Source: Streptosporangium album (GTDB taxonomy: Bacteria > Actinomycetota > Actinomycetes > Streptosporangiales > Streptosporangiaceae). Taken from it: a stretch of DNA of 64,000 nucleotides. Positions 51,385-59,291 of the stretch are shown here, in pieces. The DNA is taken from NCBI RefSeq assembly GCF_014203795.1, contig NZ_JACHJU010000001.1, forward strand, positions 3,038,001 to 3,102,000, given 5' to 3'. A program made the translations under genes and the position numbers. Every line of letters begins with the position of its first letter. The first letter of the stretch is position 1. The notes beneath the pieces are model-generated. The model was not told where the DNA came from. It worked only from the letters and a program-made list of their open reading frames with translations, and searched no databases.

Positions 51385-52758
51385 TCAGGCGGCGAGTTCG
51401 GGGGTGTCGGCGCCCGGTAGCTCGTGGCCGAGGCCGGAGGCGGCGACCTGGTTCCAGGAGGGGGTGACGTCGGCGTAGGTGCCGGCGGCCTGTTCGGCGG
51501 CGGTGGTGGAGACGTAGCCGGACCGGGCGCGATACCACCGGCCATCGCTTCCGGTGATCACGGCCACGCCGGGCAGTTCCGGCGCGATGGACCGGGCGGC
51601 GACCAGGGCGTCGGGGTCGAGGTCACCCAGCGTCATCACCGCGGTTTCGGGGTCGTTGACCCGGTGGCAGACCCGCCCGCCGATCTGAGCCCGTAGCGCG
51701 GTGACGCCGGGGCCGAGGTCGGAGCCGATCCGCTGGCCGGACAGCACCAGATGAATCCCGAAGGCGCGGCCGAGCTGGGCGATCCGCAGCAGGGCGGTAG
51801 CCGTACGGGTGACCTGGTCCTTTTCGGCCTTGTCGGCGGTCAGGAACAGTTCGGCCAGCTCGTCGACCAGGACCACGACCGGGATGGGCCGGGCCGCGTC
51901 GGGGAGTTGCCAGATGTCGCGCACTCCGTAGCGGCGGCAGGCGAGCATCCGGGCGCCCATGACGGCGATCAGGTCGGACAGCAGGTCGAGGCATTCGGCG
52001 CGGGTGGTGGCCAGCGTGGTCAGCCGGGCGGCGTAGGCCGACAGTTCCACCCCGCCCTTGAGGTCGAAGCCGACCAGGGCGACCGGTTGCGGGGCCAGGC
52101 CGACGATGAGGGCGTTGATCAGGTTGGACTTGCCGGACTGGGTGGCGCCAGCGTTCATCCAGTGCGGGATGAGCCGCAGGTCCATCCGCCAGGCCGCGCC
52201 GGTCTCCAGCACCCCGACGACCGGCCGGAGCAGATCGTCGGCCCGCCAGCCGTCCCGGGGTTCAGCCGGGGGTACGGCGGGCGCGACGTGGGCCAACGGG
52301 TCGCGGGTGATTCCCTGGAGGGTGACGCGGCCGGGCCGGGAGCCGACCACGCGGACCGCTTCGATCCGCCAGGCGTGCGCGAGGCGTTCGCAGACCTTGG
52401 CGTAGTCGTCGGGCACCTGTCCGTCGAGCAGGTGGAAGGTGATGCGGAAGCCGTGCCGGACCGGCCTGGGCAGGCCCATCCAGGGCTTGGTGTCGACGGC
52501 GACCCGTTGGAAGCGCCGTTTGACCTGCACGACGCCGGTGGAAGCGACGAGGCCGGGGACGGTGGTGAACCACCAGCGGTGGCGCTTCTTGGTCAGTCCG
52601 CAGCCGGAGGCCACGTGCCGCCAGGTCCAGCGCAGCCACAGGGCTTTGCGCGGGAAGACGATCAGGGCCCAGTAGGAGGCCGGGGCCCAGCGCCGCCACA
52701 GGATCAGCGTGATCAGGATGGCGAGGACCTTGAGTAAGGGGTGGCCGAGGTCGATCAC
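51385..52758 (-). CDS. FtsK/SpoIIIE-type DNA translocase (TraB-like conjugation protein)
   Basis: 457 residues from GTG 52758, overlapping the upstream stop. Two membrane helices lie near the N-terminus (VLAILITLILWRRW, ASYWALIVFPRKALWLRW). The motor has Walker A GATQSGKSNLINALI, Walker B IPVVVLVDELAELFL and the arginine-finger/sensor stretch FGIHLVLSGQRIGSDL. A DNA-reading winged helix is expected at the C-terminus but is not clear. It moves double-stranded DNA between hyphae as the single transfer protein of AICEs. Confidence 0.93.
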   Translation of the reverse strand: MIDLGHPLLKVLAILITLILWRRWAPASYWALIVFPRKALWLRWTWRHVASGCGLTKKRHRWWFTTVPGLVASTGVVQVKRRFQRVAVDTKPWMGLPRPVRHGFRITFHLLDGQVPDDYAKVCERLAHAWRIEAVRVVGSRPGRVTLQGITRDPLAHVAPAVPPAEPRDGWRADDLLRPVVGVLETGAAWRMDLRLIPHWMNAGATQSGKSNLINALIVGLAPQPVALVGFDLKGGVELSAYAARLTTLATTRAECLDLLSDLIAVMGARMLACRRYGVRDIWQLPDAARPIPVVVLVDELAELFLTADKAEKDQVTRTATALLRIAQLGRAFGIHLVLSGQRIGSDLGPGVTALRAQIGGRVCHRVNDPETAVMTLGDLDPDALVAARSIAPELPGVAVITGSDGRWYRARSGYVSTTAAEQAAGTYADVTPSWNQVAASGLGHELPGADTPELAA

Positions 52759-53093
52759 AGGTCCGCCCCCGTTCCGGCGGAACCGGCGGGGACGAAGGAC
52801 TGCGCCCGGTAGGAGATGCCCCAGCGGCCGCCCTGCTCCCAGACGTAGCCGACCAGGCCGACCGGGACGACCTCCTCACCGGCGATGACCCGCGGCTCGG
52901 GGGTAGTGCTGACCTTGACCAGTTCCATGCGGTTGAACTCGTCCTCGAACAGCAGGGTGAGTTCGTACATGGTGTTGCCATCCTTGTCGCGCTTGATCTC
53001 GCCGGTCTCCTTGTTGACCAGGCGGGGCTTGGCGGCCTTGACGCAGGTGACCTGGAGCTTGGTGACGTCGACGGGGATGGGGATGGTGCGCAT
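52755..53093 (-). CDS. Conserved small AICE protein, first gene of the transfer-replication operon
   Basis: 112 residues from ATG 53093, with AAAGGA about 7 bp upstream. Soluble, beta-rich and charged (MRTIPIPVDVTKLQVTCVK, TMYELTLLFEDEFNRMELVK, GLVGYVWEQGGRWGISYRA), compatible with a small OB-like or beta-barrel domain. Homologues stand at the same place in other AICEs, to my knowledge without assigned function. Overlaps the translocase start by 4 bp. Confidence 0.75.
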   Translation of the reverse strand: MRTIPIPVDVTKLQVTCVKAAKPRLVNKETGEIKRDKDGNTMYELTLLFEDEFNRMELVKVSTTPEPRVIAGEEVVPVGLVGYVWEQGGRWGISYRAQSFVPAGSAGTGADL

Positions 53094-53137
53094 GATCGTT
53101 TCCTTTGCTCGGGTGCATGGTGGATCTCTTGGAGTAC

Positions 53138-53166
53138 ATAGAACGCTTAGAATTCTAAGTTGTCAA
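53138..53166 (-). promoter_or_regulatory. AICE operon promoter with palindromic operator in the spacer
   Basis: On the minus strand TTGACA (53166-53161) and TTCTAT (53143-53138) are spaced 17 bp. The spacer contains CTTAGAATTCTAAG (53146-53159), a perfect 14-bp palindrome. A dimer bound there would exclude RNA polymerase. The divergent GntR gene 130 bp away is the obvious repressor, comparable to KorSA control of pSAM2. Confidence 0.8.
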
Positions 53167-53220
53167 TGAGTACCTCGAAGGCTTGGTTGGTTTCTTTACC
53201 GAGGTGTGCTCAACTGGAGA

Positions 53221-53280
53221 CGGAGCAAGGTGGAGCAAGACGAAGCATCGTGAAGCATGACGAAGCGAGACGAAGCAGAT
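53221..53280 (+). repeat. Six phased 10-bp repeats upstream of the GntR gene
   Basis: The 60 bp divide exactly into cggagcaagg, tggagcaaga, cgaagcatcg, tgaagcatga, cgaagcgaga and cgaagcagat, consensus YGRAGCRWSR. The period equals one helical turn, so a repeat-binding protein would line up on one face. They end at the GntR start codon. Iteron, autoregulatory site or att-related roles are possible. Confidence 0.8.
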
Positions 53281-53644
53281 GGTGGAGAAGACCGGCCGGC
53301 CGGCCTACTTGCAGATCGTCGACGAGCTGCGCGCCCAGATCCGCGCCGGCTCACTCGCGCCCGGTACGGCCCTGCCGTCCATCGCCCAACTGGGCGAGCG
53401 CTTCGACGTCTCCGCCAGCGTGGTCAAGGCCGCGATCAGCGTGCTCCGCACCGAGGGAGTGGTCATCGGCCAGCAGGGCAAGGGCGTGTTCGTCCGCCAG
53501 GCCCCCGCCGAGACCTCCGAGCCACAGGCATCCGATGCGACTGCCGAGATCCTCGACCAGCTTGGCCAGATGCGCCAGTCCCTCAAGGAGCTGGGGGATC
53601 GGATTGCCGCTGTGGAGGCGGCAGTCTTCGAAGAGCAGAAGTGA
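53279..53644 (+). CDS. GntR-family regulator (KorSA-like)
   Basis: 121 residues from ATG 53279; the ribosome site is weak and lies in the 10-bp repeats. The winged HTH is complete: AYLQIVDELRAQIRAGSLAP, ALPSIAQLGERFDVSASVVK, VLRTEGVVIGQQGKGVFV. Instead of an effector domain there is a short coiled coil (ILDQLGQMRQSLKELGDRIA), probably for dimerisation. Divergent from the transfer operon, it is likely to repress it through the palindrome at 53146-53159. Confidence 0.9.
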   Translation: MVEKTGRPAYLQIVDELRAQIRAGSLAPGTALPSIAQLGERFDVSASVVKAAISVLRTEGVVIGQQGKGVFVRQAPAETSEPQASDATAEILDQLGQMRQSLKELGDRIAAVEAAVFEEQK

Positions 53645-53729
53645 TCTCACCGATCCGGCATGCCAGCTCGTCCAGCTCCGCCCGGATCGCGGCCAATTCC
53701 CAGATGATCCGCTGCGGGTCCGCGTTCAT
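53583..53729 (-). CDS. 48-residue hypothetical protein overlapping the GntR 3' end
   Basis: From ATG 53729, with GGGAGA 6 bp upstream. It reads MNADPQRIIWELAAIRAELD, continues as a helix and ends in a Pro/Gln-rich tail. The helical part is a good short coiled coil. It is antisense to the last 62 bp of the GntR gene. The clean ribosome site supports expression; conservation is unknown. Confidence 0.4.
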   Translation of the reverse strand: MNADPQRIIWELAAIRAELDELACRIGEITSALRRLPPPQRQSDPPAP

Positions 53730-53918
53730 TGGTTTCTCCCTTGCTCTGCGGTGCGTTTCGCCTTTCCCGATGGCCTAAGTTCACCGTGAGCTGGGGGTTT
53801 CCGGTATCACGCCGATCTAGTTAAGCTTCTTCAGTTCTACTCAACGAGCATTTACACATGCGTTTTCACATGCACGACCGCACACCGCGCACCGTCCCCG
53901 AAGCGTGAAGGCGAAGGT

Positions 53919-54962
53919 ATGCAACTGAAGACGACCCAGCGCCCCGGCTGGACCCCCTCCCGCCTGCGGGAACACCGCGAAGCCCACGGCCTCACCCTGG
54001 AGGCCGCAGGCGAACGGCTCCGCCAGGCCGCCGGACGTCACGGCCTGAGCGTCCCGGCCGCCAACTTCCAAACGCTCTGGGGACATGAGCAGGGGACGGT
54101 GTTCCCCGGCCCGCATTACCGGCGTGCTTATTGTCTGCTCTATGAGGCCACCGAGCCCGAACTAGGCTTTCGTCCCCCTTTGCCCGGTGAATCACAGAAA
54201 GCGGAAATCGTGATTTCCGATTTGCCTGCGCCCGCTGATCCCGCAGCCGACAACGCCGCCGCCCAGGTCATCGAGGAGGCGTTCACGAAGGTCTCCGTCG
54301 GCGGCATCGAGTCCGGCGACTCCCCGCAGGCGTTGTTGCGTAGCCGGGTGGTTGACGCCTGGCGCCGACGCCACGGTGGAGGCAGTCCCAAGCCCATCCT
54401 CGTCCTGGTCGGCGGATACGCCGGATCGGGCAAGACCGAGTTCTCCCGCTTCCTGTCCGACATCACCGGCTGGGCGTTCCTGGACAAGGACTCCCTGACC
54501 CGGTGCATCGTCGAGCGGCTACTCGTCTCCCTCGGAGGGGACCCCAACGACCGGCACACCGACCTGTATCTCAAGGAGGTCCGCCCGCTGGAGTACCGGT
54601 GCCTTATGGAAGCGGCGTGGGACAACCTCAACGTCGGGACCTCCGCCATCCTGTCGGCGCCGTTCATCGCGGAACTGAAGGACGAGGCGTGGTTCACCCG
54701 CCTGGAAAACCGGTGCGCCGCCAAGGGCATTGACGTAGCAGCGATCTGGGTCCGCTGCGACCCCGAGTCGATGCGCGAGTACATCGAGTTCCGCGGCGCC
54801 GCCCGCGACGCCTGGAAGCTGGGTAACTGGGAGCAGTACGCCGAGGGTCTGCAGGTCGAGGCCAGCCCGCCCACCGCGCACGTCACAGTGGACAACCGGC
54901 TCGGCTCGGCGATCAGCCTCGCCGACCAGACCCGCGAGGCACTCAAGCGGATCCTGACGTGA
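53919..54962 (+). CDS. XRE-type HTH fused to a zeta-toxin-like P-loop kinase
   Basis: 347 residues. The N-terminus (about 10-85) is an HTH_3-like domain (SRLREHREAHGLTLEAAGER, FQTLWGHEQGTVFPGPHYRR). After a linker, residues about 165-345 form a P-loop kinase: LVLVGGYAGSGKTEFSRFL (Walker A), AFLDKDSLTRC, and IWVRCDPESMREYIEFRG (lid-like). This resembles zeta toxin / chloramphenicol phosphotransferase-type kinases. It overlaps the next kinase gene by 4 bp. It may be a regulated nucleotide- or UDP-sugar-acting kinase; the substrate is unknown. Confidence 0.75.
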   Translation: MQLKTTQRPGWTPSRLREHREAHGLTLEAAGERLRQAAGRHGLSVPAANFQTLWGHEQGTVFPGPHYRRAYCLLYEATEPELGFRPPLPGESQKAEIVISDLPAPADPAADNAAAQVIEEAFTKVSVGGIESGDSPQALLRSRVVDAWRRRHGGGSPKPILVLVGGYAGSGKTEFSRFLSDITGWAFLDKDSLTRCIVERLLVSLGGDPNDRHTDLYLKEVRPLEYRCLMEAAWDNLNVGTSAILSAPFIAELKDEAWFTRLENRCAAKGIDVAAIWVRCDPESMREYIEFRGAARDAWKLGNWEQYAEGLQVEASPPTAHVTVDNRLGSAISLADQTREALKRILT

Positions 54963-55555
54963 GCGGTCCGCAGGGAATCGTCCTGTATGGCCCGCCGGCC
55001 AGCGGCAAGGACACCGTCACCGCCGCGCTTCACCGGCTGGATCCGCGGTTCGTGCTGCTGCCCAAGCTCAAGGCCGGCACCGGCCGGGCAGCCGGGTACG
55101 AGTTCGTCACGGCCGAGCATCTGGCCAAGCTCAGAGACGCGGGCCGCCTGGTGGCCGAGACTCACCGGTACGGCAACGTCTACGCGATCGACCGGCAGGC
55201 GATCGAGGACCGGCAGGCCGCCGGCTACGTGCCCGTCACGCACATGGGCAACATTCGTGACCTGCGCCAGCTCATCGGCGAGGTTCCGGACGGGTGGCTT
55301 CGCGTGTTGCTGTGGGTCCCGCGCGAGGTCACCGAGCAGCGATCCCAAGGCCGCGGGGACGCCGACACCGGCAAGCGCCTGACCGCGTGGGACGAGACGC
55401 TTGCCGACCTGGAGGCCAACACCGACGCGGGGTTCTTTCACCTGCGCCTCCATACCGACCGGCTCAGCGTCGACGCCGCAGCCGAGGAGATCATGAGTGC
55501 CTACGACCGGCTACGGACGACTGTGCTTCCTCGCGAGGAGGCATGCCCCCCGTGA
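54959..55555 (+). CDS. Guanylate-kinase-like P-loop protein
   Basis: 198 residues from GTG 54959, overlapping the upstream TGA. Walker A is GIVLYGPPASGKDTVTAALH. YEFVTAEHLAKLRDAGRLVA and HRYGNVYAIDR match the substrate-binding part of guanylate kinases, where the F..s..F and Y-G motifs recur. RVLLWVPREVTEQRSQGRGD is the lid region. The housekeeping gmk lies elsewhere, so this is an accessory nucleotide-kinase homologue paired with the HTH-kinase upstream. Both are in the AICE cargo region. Confidence 0.75.
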   Translation: MSGPQGIVLYGPPASGKDTVTAALHRLDPRFVLLPKLKAGTGRAAGYEFVTAEHLAKLRDAGRLVAETHRYGNVYAIDRQAIEDRQAAGYVPVTHMGNIRDLRQLIGEVPDGWLRVLLWVPREVTEQRSQGRGDADTGKRLTAWDETLADLEANTDAGFFHLRLHTDRLSVDAAAEEIMSAYDRLRTTVLPREEACPP

Positions 55556-55760
55556 GCCGAGCCGCGACGTCCGGCGGAATCAGATCCAGCCGCCACCAGG
55601 TCCCGCAGCTGGCGCACTCGGCTCCCGTCCACATTCCCTGTGGGCTCGACGTCCAGCGCACCGAGCCGTGGGAACAACCGTCACGGAGGAGCTGGTAGTC
55701 CGCTGGCAGGACCGTCACTGCTTCCGCTTCCTCTCGGTTCTCTGCGCCGATGCTGACCAT
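55491..55760 (-). CDS. Small Cys-containing hypothetical protein
   Basis: 89 residues from ATG 55760, without an obvious ribosome site. ADYQLLRDGCSHGSVRWTSS and TGAECASCGTWWRLDLIPPD suggest a small zinc-binding or thiol protein. The last 65 bp overlap the convergent kinase gene end, so the C-terminal part may be forced. Kept as tentative. Confidence 0.4.
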   Translation of the reverse strand: MVSIGAENREEAEAVTVLPADYQLLRDGCSHGSVRWTSSPQGMWTGAECASCGTWWRLDLIPPDVAARLTGGMPPREEAQSSVAGRRHS

Positions 55761-55763
55761 CGC

Positions 55764-55819
55764 GTTGTCCGTGCTTCCCCCGCCCCTGACAGTTGTCCGT
55801 GCTTCCCCCGCCCCTGACA
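55764..55819. repeat. 28-bp tandem duplication
   Basis: GTTGTCCGTGCTTCCCCCGC plus CCCTGACA occurs at 55764-55791 and again, identical, at 55792-55819. It sits at the 5' end of the tentative minus-strand gene. The 55820-56049 stretch that follows shows no gene I trust. Confidence 0.85.
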
Positions 55820-56049
55820 GCAGTGGAGGCCGTGTCTTCCCGAGGCCAACTCCGTCTGTGGGGGTTGGGTGGGATGAACGGTGTCCGTCAGGGGGTGGAC
55901 AGACACCGCCAACGGAGCCGGCCTCTTGATCGGGTCACGACACGGGGCCGCTGTCTGGGGCGGGGGAAGAGTGGGCCAGGAGTCACCCGGTTGACTCCTG
56001 GCAGGCGGGGCGGTGCGCGTCCCTCCAGATCCCGCACCGCCCCGCCCGT

Positions 56050-56337
56050 TTAACGGGCGCTTCCGGACAGCAGCGCCGTCCAGGTCGCCCGGGCTTCAGT
56101 GATGGGCATGGGAGAGGTCTCGTGGATGTCGGGCCCGCTGTCGAGTTGGACCGTCCGCCGCAGGAACGCACGGCCTCCGCCCACGCACAGCTCGTACACC
56201 GTGGCCCGGCACCAGCAGGTCCAGGCCACCGGCCGCGCCCGCTCCAGCGACGGATACGGACGCTGCCACACCAGCCGCACATGCACGCGTTGGAGCATCG
56301 CCACATGCGGACTCACGCACTCATCCAGGACGATCAC
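56050..56337 (-). CDS. Hypothetical AICE cargo protein (95 aa)
   Basis: GTG 56337 overlaps the upstream gene's stop (GTGA), which fixes the start better than the longer frame to 56502. Reads VIVLDECVSPHVAMLQRVHV, VWQRPYPSLERARPVAWTCW, ATVYELCVGGGRAFLRRTVQ. Soluble, with three Cys and several Trp, likely a small alpha/beta domain. Typical of short paired genes of unknown function at the cargo end of AICEs. Confidence 0.65.
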   Translation of the reverse strand: MIVLDECVSPHVAMLQRVHVRLVWQRPYPSLERARPVAWTCWCRATVYELCVGGGRAFLRRTVQLDSGPDIHETSPMPITEARATWTALLSGSAR

Positions 56338-56648
56338 GGCGGGTTCTCCCTGGAGCGCTTGTGCTTCCTGCGGAGATCGCTGTAGCGGAAGGCGAGCCGG
56401 CGAGCGGCCCGAGCGGGGTCTATCGCCGGATGCCAGGCGTAGGTGAACCGCTGCCGTTGATCGTCCCAGCCGGTTCGCCACCAGAAACGCTCTCCGTCGC
56501 ACCAGACGACAAGGCCGATCCAGACCGACACCAGCGCCAAGCCATGCCCGGCGTAGACATCGGCCGCGATCTCATGCCTGTCCAGGGCCTTACGGAGCTC
56601 CTCGGCCGCATCCACCGGCTCCACGTCACCAAGGAAGGTCGCGGTCAT
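56334..56648 (-). CDS. Hypothetical AICE cargo protein (104 aa)
   Basis: From ATG 56648. Residues 15-80 alternate helix and strands (AAEELRKALDRHEIAADVYA, GLALVSVWIGLVVWCDGERF, WWRTGWDDQRQRFTYAWHPA), and the end is basic (RRLAFRYSDLRRKHKRS). Translationally coupled to the 95-residue gene. No family recognised. Confidence 0.7.
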   Translation of the reverse strand: MTATFLGDVEPVDAAEELRKALDRHEIAADVYAGHGLALVSVWIGLVVWCDGERFWWRTGWDDQRQRFTYAWHPAIDPARAARRLAFRYSDLRRKHKRSRENPP

Positions 56649-56875
56649 GCCTCACCCCCTGCCGTGTCTGTCATCCGTTTTATGCCATTTCAGCCTCTAA
56701 GGTCGGAACTGTCCGAGGAGAGCGGCAAGTTCGGAAGCCTCCGCCTATCCCTCGGACGTGGTCCCTCGTCGTCAGCCATGTCCGCATCATAATCACACCA
56801 TGCTGTAGTACACCATAGAACACCGCAGTATGTGTTGGTGGAGGGGCCTGCACTGTGGGCTTCTAGCGTGTTCTC

Positions 56876-57142
56876 ATGACGGAGCTGCGCGACGATCTGC
56901 CCAGGTGGCGACAGGTGCGAGACATCATCGTCCAGCGCATCGAGACGGGCCAGTACAAGTCCGGCCAGCGAATCCCCTCGGTCGTCGATTTGACCCAAGA
57001 GTTCGGGATTGCCACCCAGACCGCGCAGAAGGTTATGAACGCTCTTCGCAAGGATCGATGGATTCGGACCGAGCGTGGCATGGGCAGTTTCGTCACCACC
57101 GTCGAGGAGCGCACAGCCGAGGCCGGCGACACTTCCAAGTAG
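56876..57142 (+). CDS. Short GntR-family regulator
   Basis: 88 residues from ATG 56876, only the winged-helix part: RWRQVRDIIVQRIETGQYKS, RIPSVVDLTQEFGIATQTAQ, ALRKDRWIRTERGMGSFV. No effector or coiled-coil domain follows, so it is a minimal DNA-binding protein. The divergent pair at 56648-56050 lies 228 bp away. That gap holds repeated ACACCAT/ACACCGC elements (around 56797-56835) that could be its sites. Confidence 0.85.
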   Translation: MTELRDDLPRWRQVRDIIVQRIETGQYKSGQRIPSVVDLTQEFGIATQTAQKVMNALRKDRWIRTERGMGSFVTTVEERTAEAGDTSK

Positions 57143-59291
57143 CCACTATGGCTTCAAGATCATCATAGCTCGCTCGCTCCGGATGAGAACTTTCTCTACG
57201 TCTTTAAAGGGTGCGCCGTGCGGCGCACCGGTTCGCGAGGAGGTGAAAGACCCTCTCCTTCGTCCTGTCGTAGCAGGGTGGGGTAGCTGAGGGCAGTCTG
57301 ACCCGGGTGGTGCCGGGGAGGGCGGGAGCAGCCCTGACAAAGCCGGGACGTGCCAGTACTGCCAGATGGTGCGGGTCCGGCGAGCGAGGTGGAAAGGAGT
57401 ACGCGAGGAACCGGCGTCTTTACGTCCTTCAACACGTAGTACCGGCTCAAATCTGGTGGATATGGGCCGGGCGCGGTGCGTCCCGTCGTCTGCTTGAGCG
57501 GCGGGAACTTCCGGGAAGGGATCCTTAACCAGTCCCGGGAGGTCATGGGGAAGGACTGCGGCGTACCCATGACGAGGCCGCTGGGACAGAGTCGGGCTCC
57601 TCCTCCACCCAACGAATCGGTGTGAACACGGGAACCGCCTGGTCGCGACTCCCGAAGGGCAGACAGCCAGTCCGCCTATCGGGATAGATGCACCGACCGT
57701 CGAACGGGCCGGGCGGGGCGGAGCCGTCGTAGTAGTCCGAGGCCGGGAGAGCCGGTCACATGGCGAAGGACGGCAGCGGTTTTGTGAAGGGATGGAGGCT
57801 GTAATGCCGAAAGACGCACCGCCGAATGGTGGTGCCTGGCCGGATGAGGTCCCCAAGGGGCCCCGACGGCAGGTATCGGAGATGCAGGCCAAGCTTCACC
57901 GTTGGGCAACGGCCGATTCTGGCCGCCGTTTCGACGATCTGTTCAACCTCGTGCACGACCCGGCGACGCTGCTGATGGCGTTCGAGCGGGTCGCGGGCAA
58001 CATGGGAGCCCGCACTCCCGGCGTGGATGGCCTGACGGTCGCCCAGGTCGAGGAGTACATCGGAGTTTCCGGGTTCCTGGATGACCTGCGTGCTCAACTC
58101 AAGACGGGCACGTTCCGTCCGCTACCGGTACGGGAACGTCTGATCCCCAAGCCCGGTGGAGCTGGAAAACTCCGCCGTCTGGGGATTCCCACGGTGGCCG
58201 ACCGGGTCGTCCAGGCCGCGCTGAAGTTGGTGCTGGAACCCATCTTCGAGGCCGGCTTCTTGCCGGTCTCCTACGGGTTTCGGCCCCGGCGACGCGCGCA
58301 GGACGCGATCGCTGAGATCCACTACTTCGGCACCCGCGGCTACCGCTGGGTGCTGGACGCGGACATCGAGGCGGCCTTCGACAACGTCGCGCATCCACCG
58401 GTGATGGACCGGATACGCGCCCGCGTGAAGGACAAACGCGTACTGGCGCTGGTCAAGGCGTTCCTCAAAGCCGGGATTTTGACCGAACTCGGCGAACACA
58501 GGGACACCCCGACCGGCACCCCGCAAGGGGGCATCCTCTCACCGCTGATCTTCAACATCGCCATGTCGGCGCTCGATGAGCACCTGCACGGTCCTTGGAA
58601 AGACGGCGGGACGATGAGCACCCTTGGCCGACGGGCCTACCGTCGTCGCCATGCCATGCCGAACTGGCGTCTCGTCCGCTACGCGGACGACTGTGCGCCA
58701 CGAACGCTGATGGAGGTTGTGATGTAGAAGATCGCGAGCTTCGGATGCGGTGCTGTGCTGGTGATGGAGGTAGGTCCTCCGGGATCGCTCACGCAGGGGG
58801 AGGTCCCAAACCACCGCGAGTTGCTGCGGCTCAATGGCCGTGGTGGTGAGCGTCGCGGAAAAGGCGCACGAGATGCGTCAGGTGTGAGCCGAGAAGGCGA
58901 ACGAGAGTGAACCACTGATGAAACGTCGAAAGCGTAGCGGCGTCATCGAAACCGGGGTCCAGTTGTTGCCCCGGGATGAGCCTGGCGGGTGCCTGCTTGC
59001 TGGCCAGGTGGTGACCGGCGTCAAGGTGGCGCGAGTTCGGCTTGGGCGCCAGTACGGAACGTGGGAACCTGCCGTCTCAGCGGTGTCGGGCGCGTGTTGG
59101 AGCGTCCGGCCGAAGGGAGTACCCCAAGCAGCGGACACTGCAAGGGGCCGAGTACCGGGGCGAGGCGGAGGGACGGACCGGCTCGTAGTAGTGCAGAAGC
59201 GCCGTAATGGGCGTGGAGCGAAGGGGCCGGGTCGCCCGGAGTCGCTTGGTGGTCAACCGGCTGGTCATCCGATCGGGCCGGGAGGAGCCAG

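Larger units (their letters stand above)
46799..57210. mobile_element. Actinomycete integrative and conjugative element (AICE), right end not found
   Basis: From the 3' end of tRNA-Thr the minus strand carries int, xis, rep, two tiny genes, a DUF2637/Spd-like gene, an FtsK/TraB-like translocase and a conserved small gene, all read from a promoter at 53.15 kb. A GntR regulator is divergent from it. This is the pSAM2-type plan: site-specific integration, rolling-circle replication and double-stranded DNA transfer by one translocase. Cargo follows to about 57.1 kb. No second copy of the tRNA 3' sequence was seen, so the right boundary could be beyond the group II intron or outside the window. 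Confidence 0.85.

Noticed and set aside
55793-56053. 86-residue plus-strand frame
   Set aside because: Arg/Gly-rich, begins in the 28-bp duplication and shows no domain.
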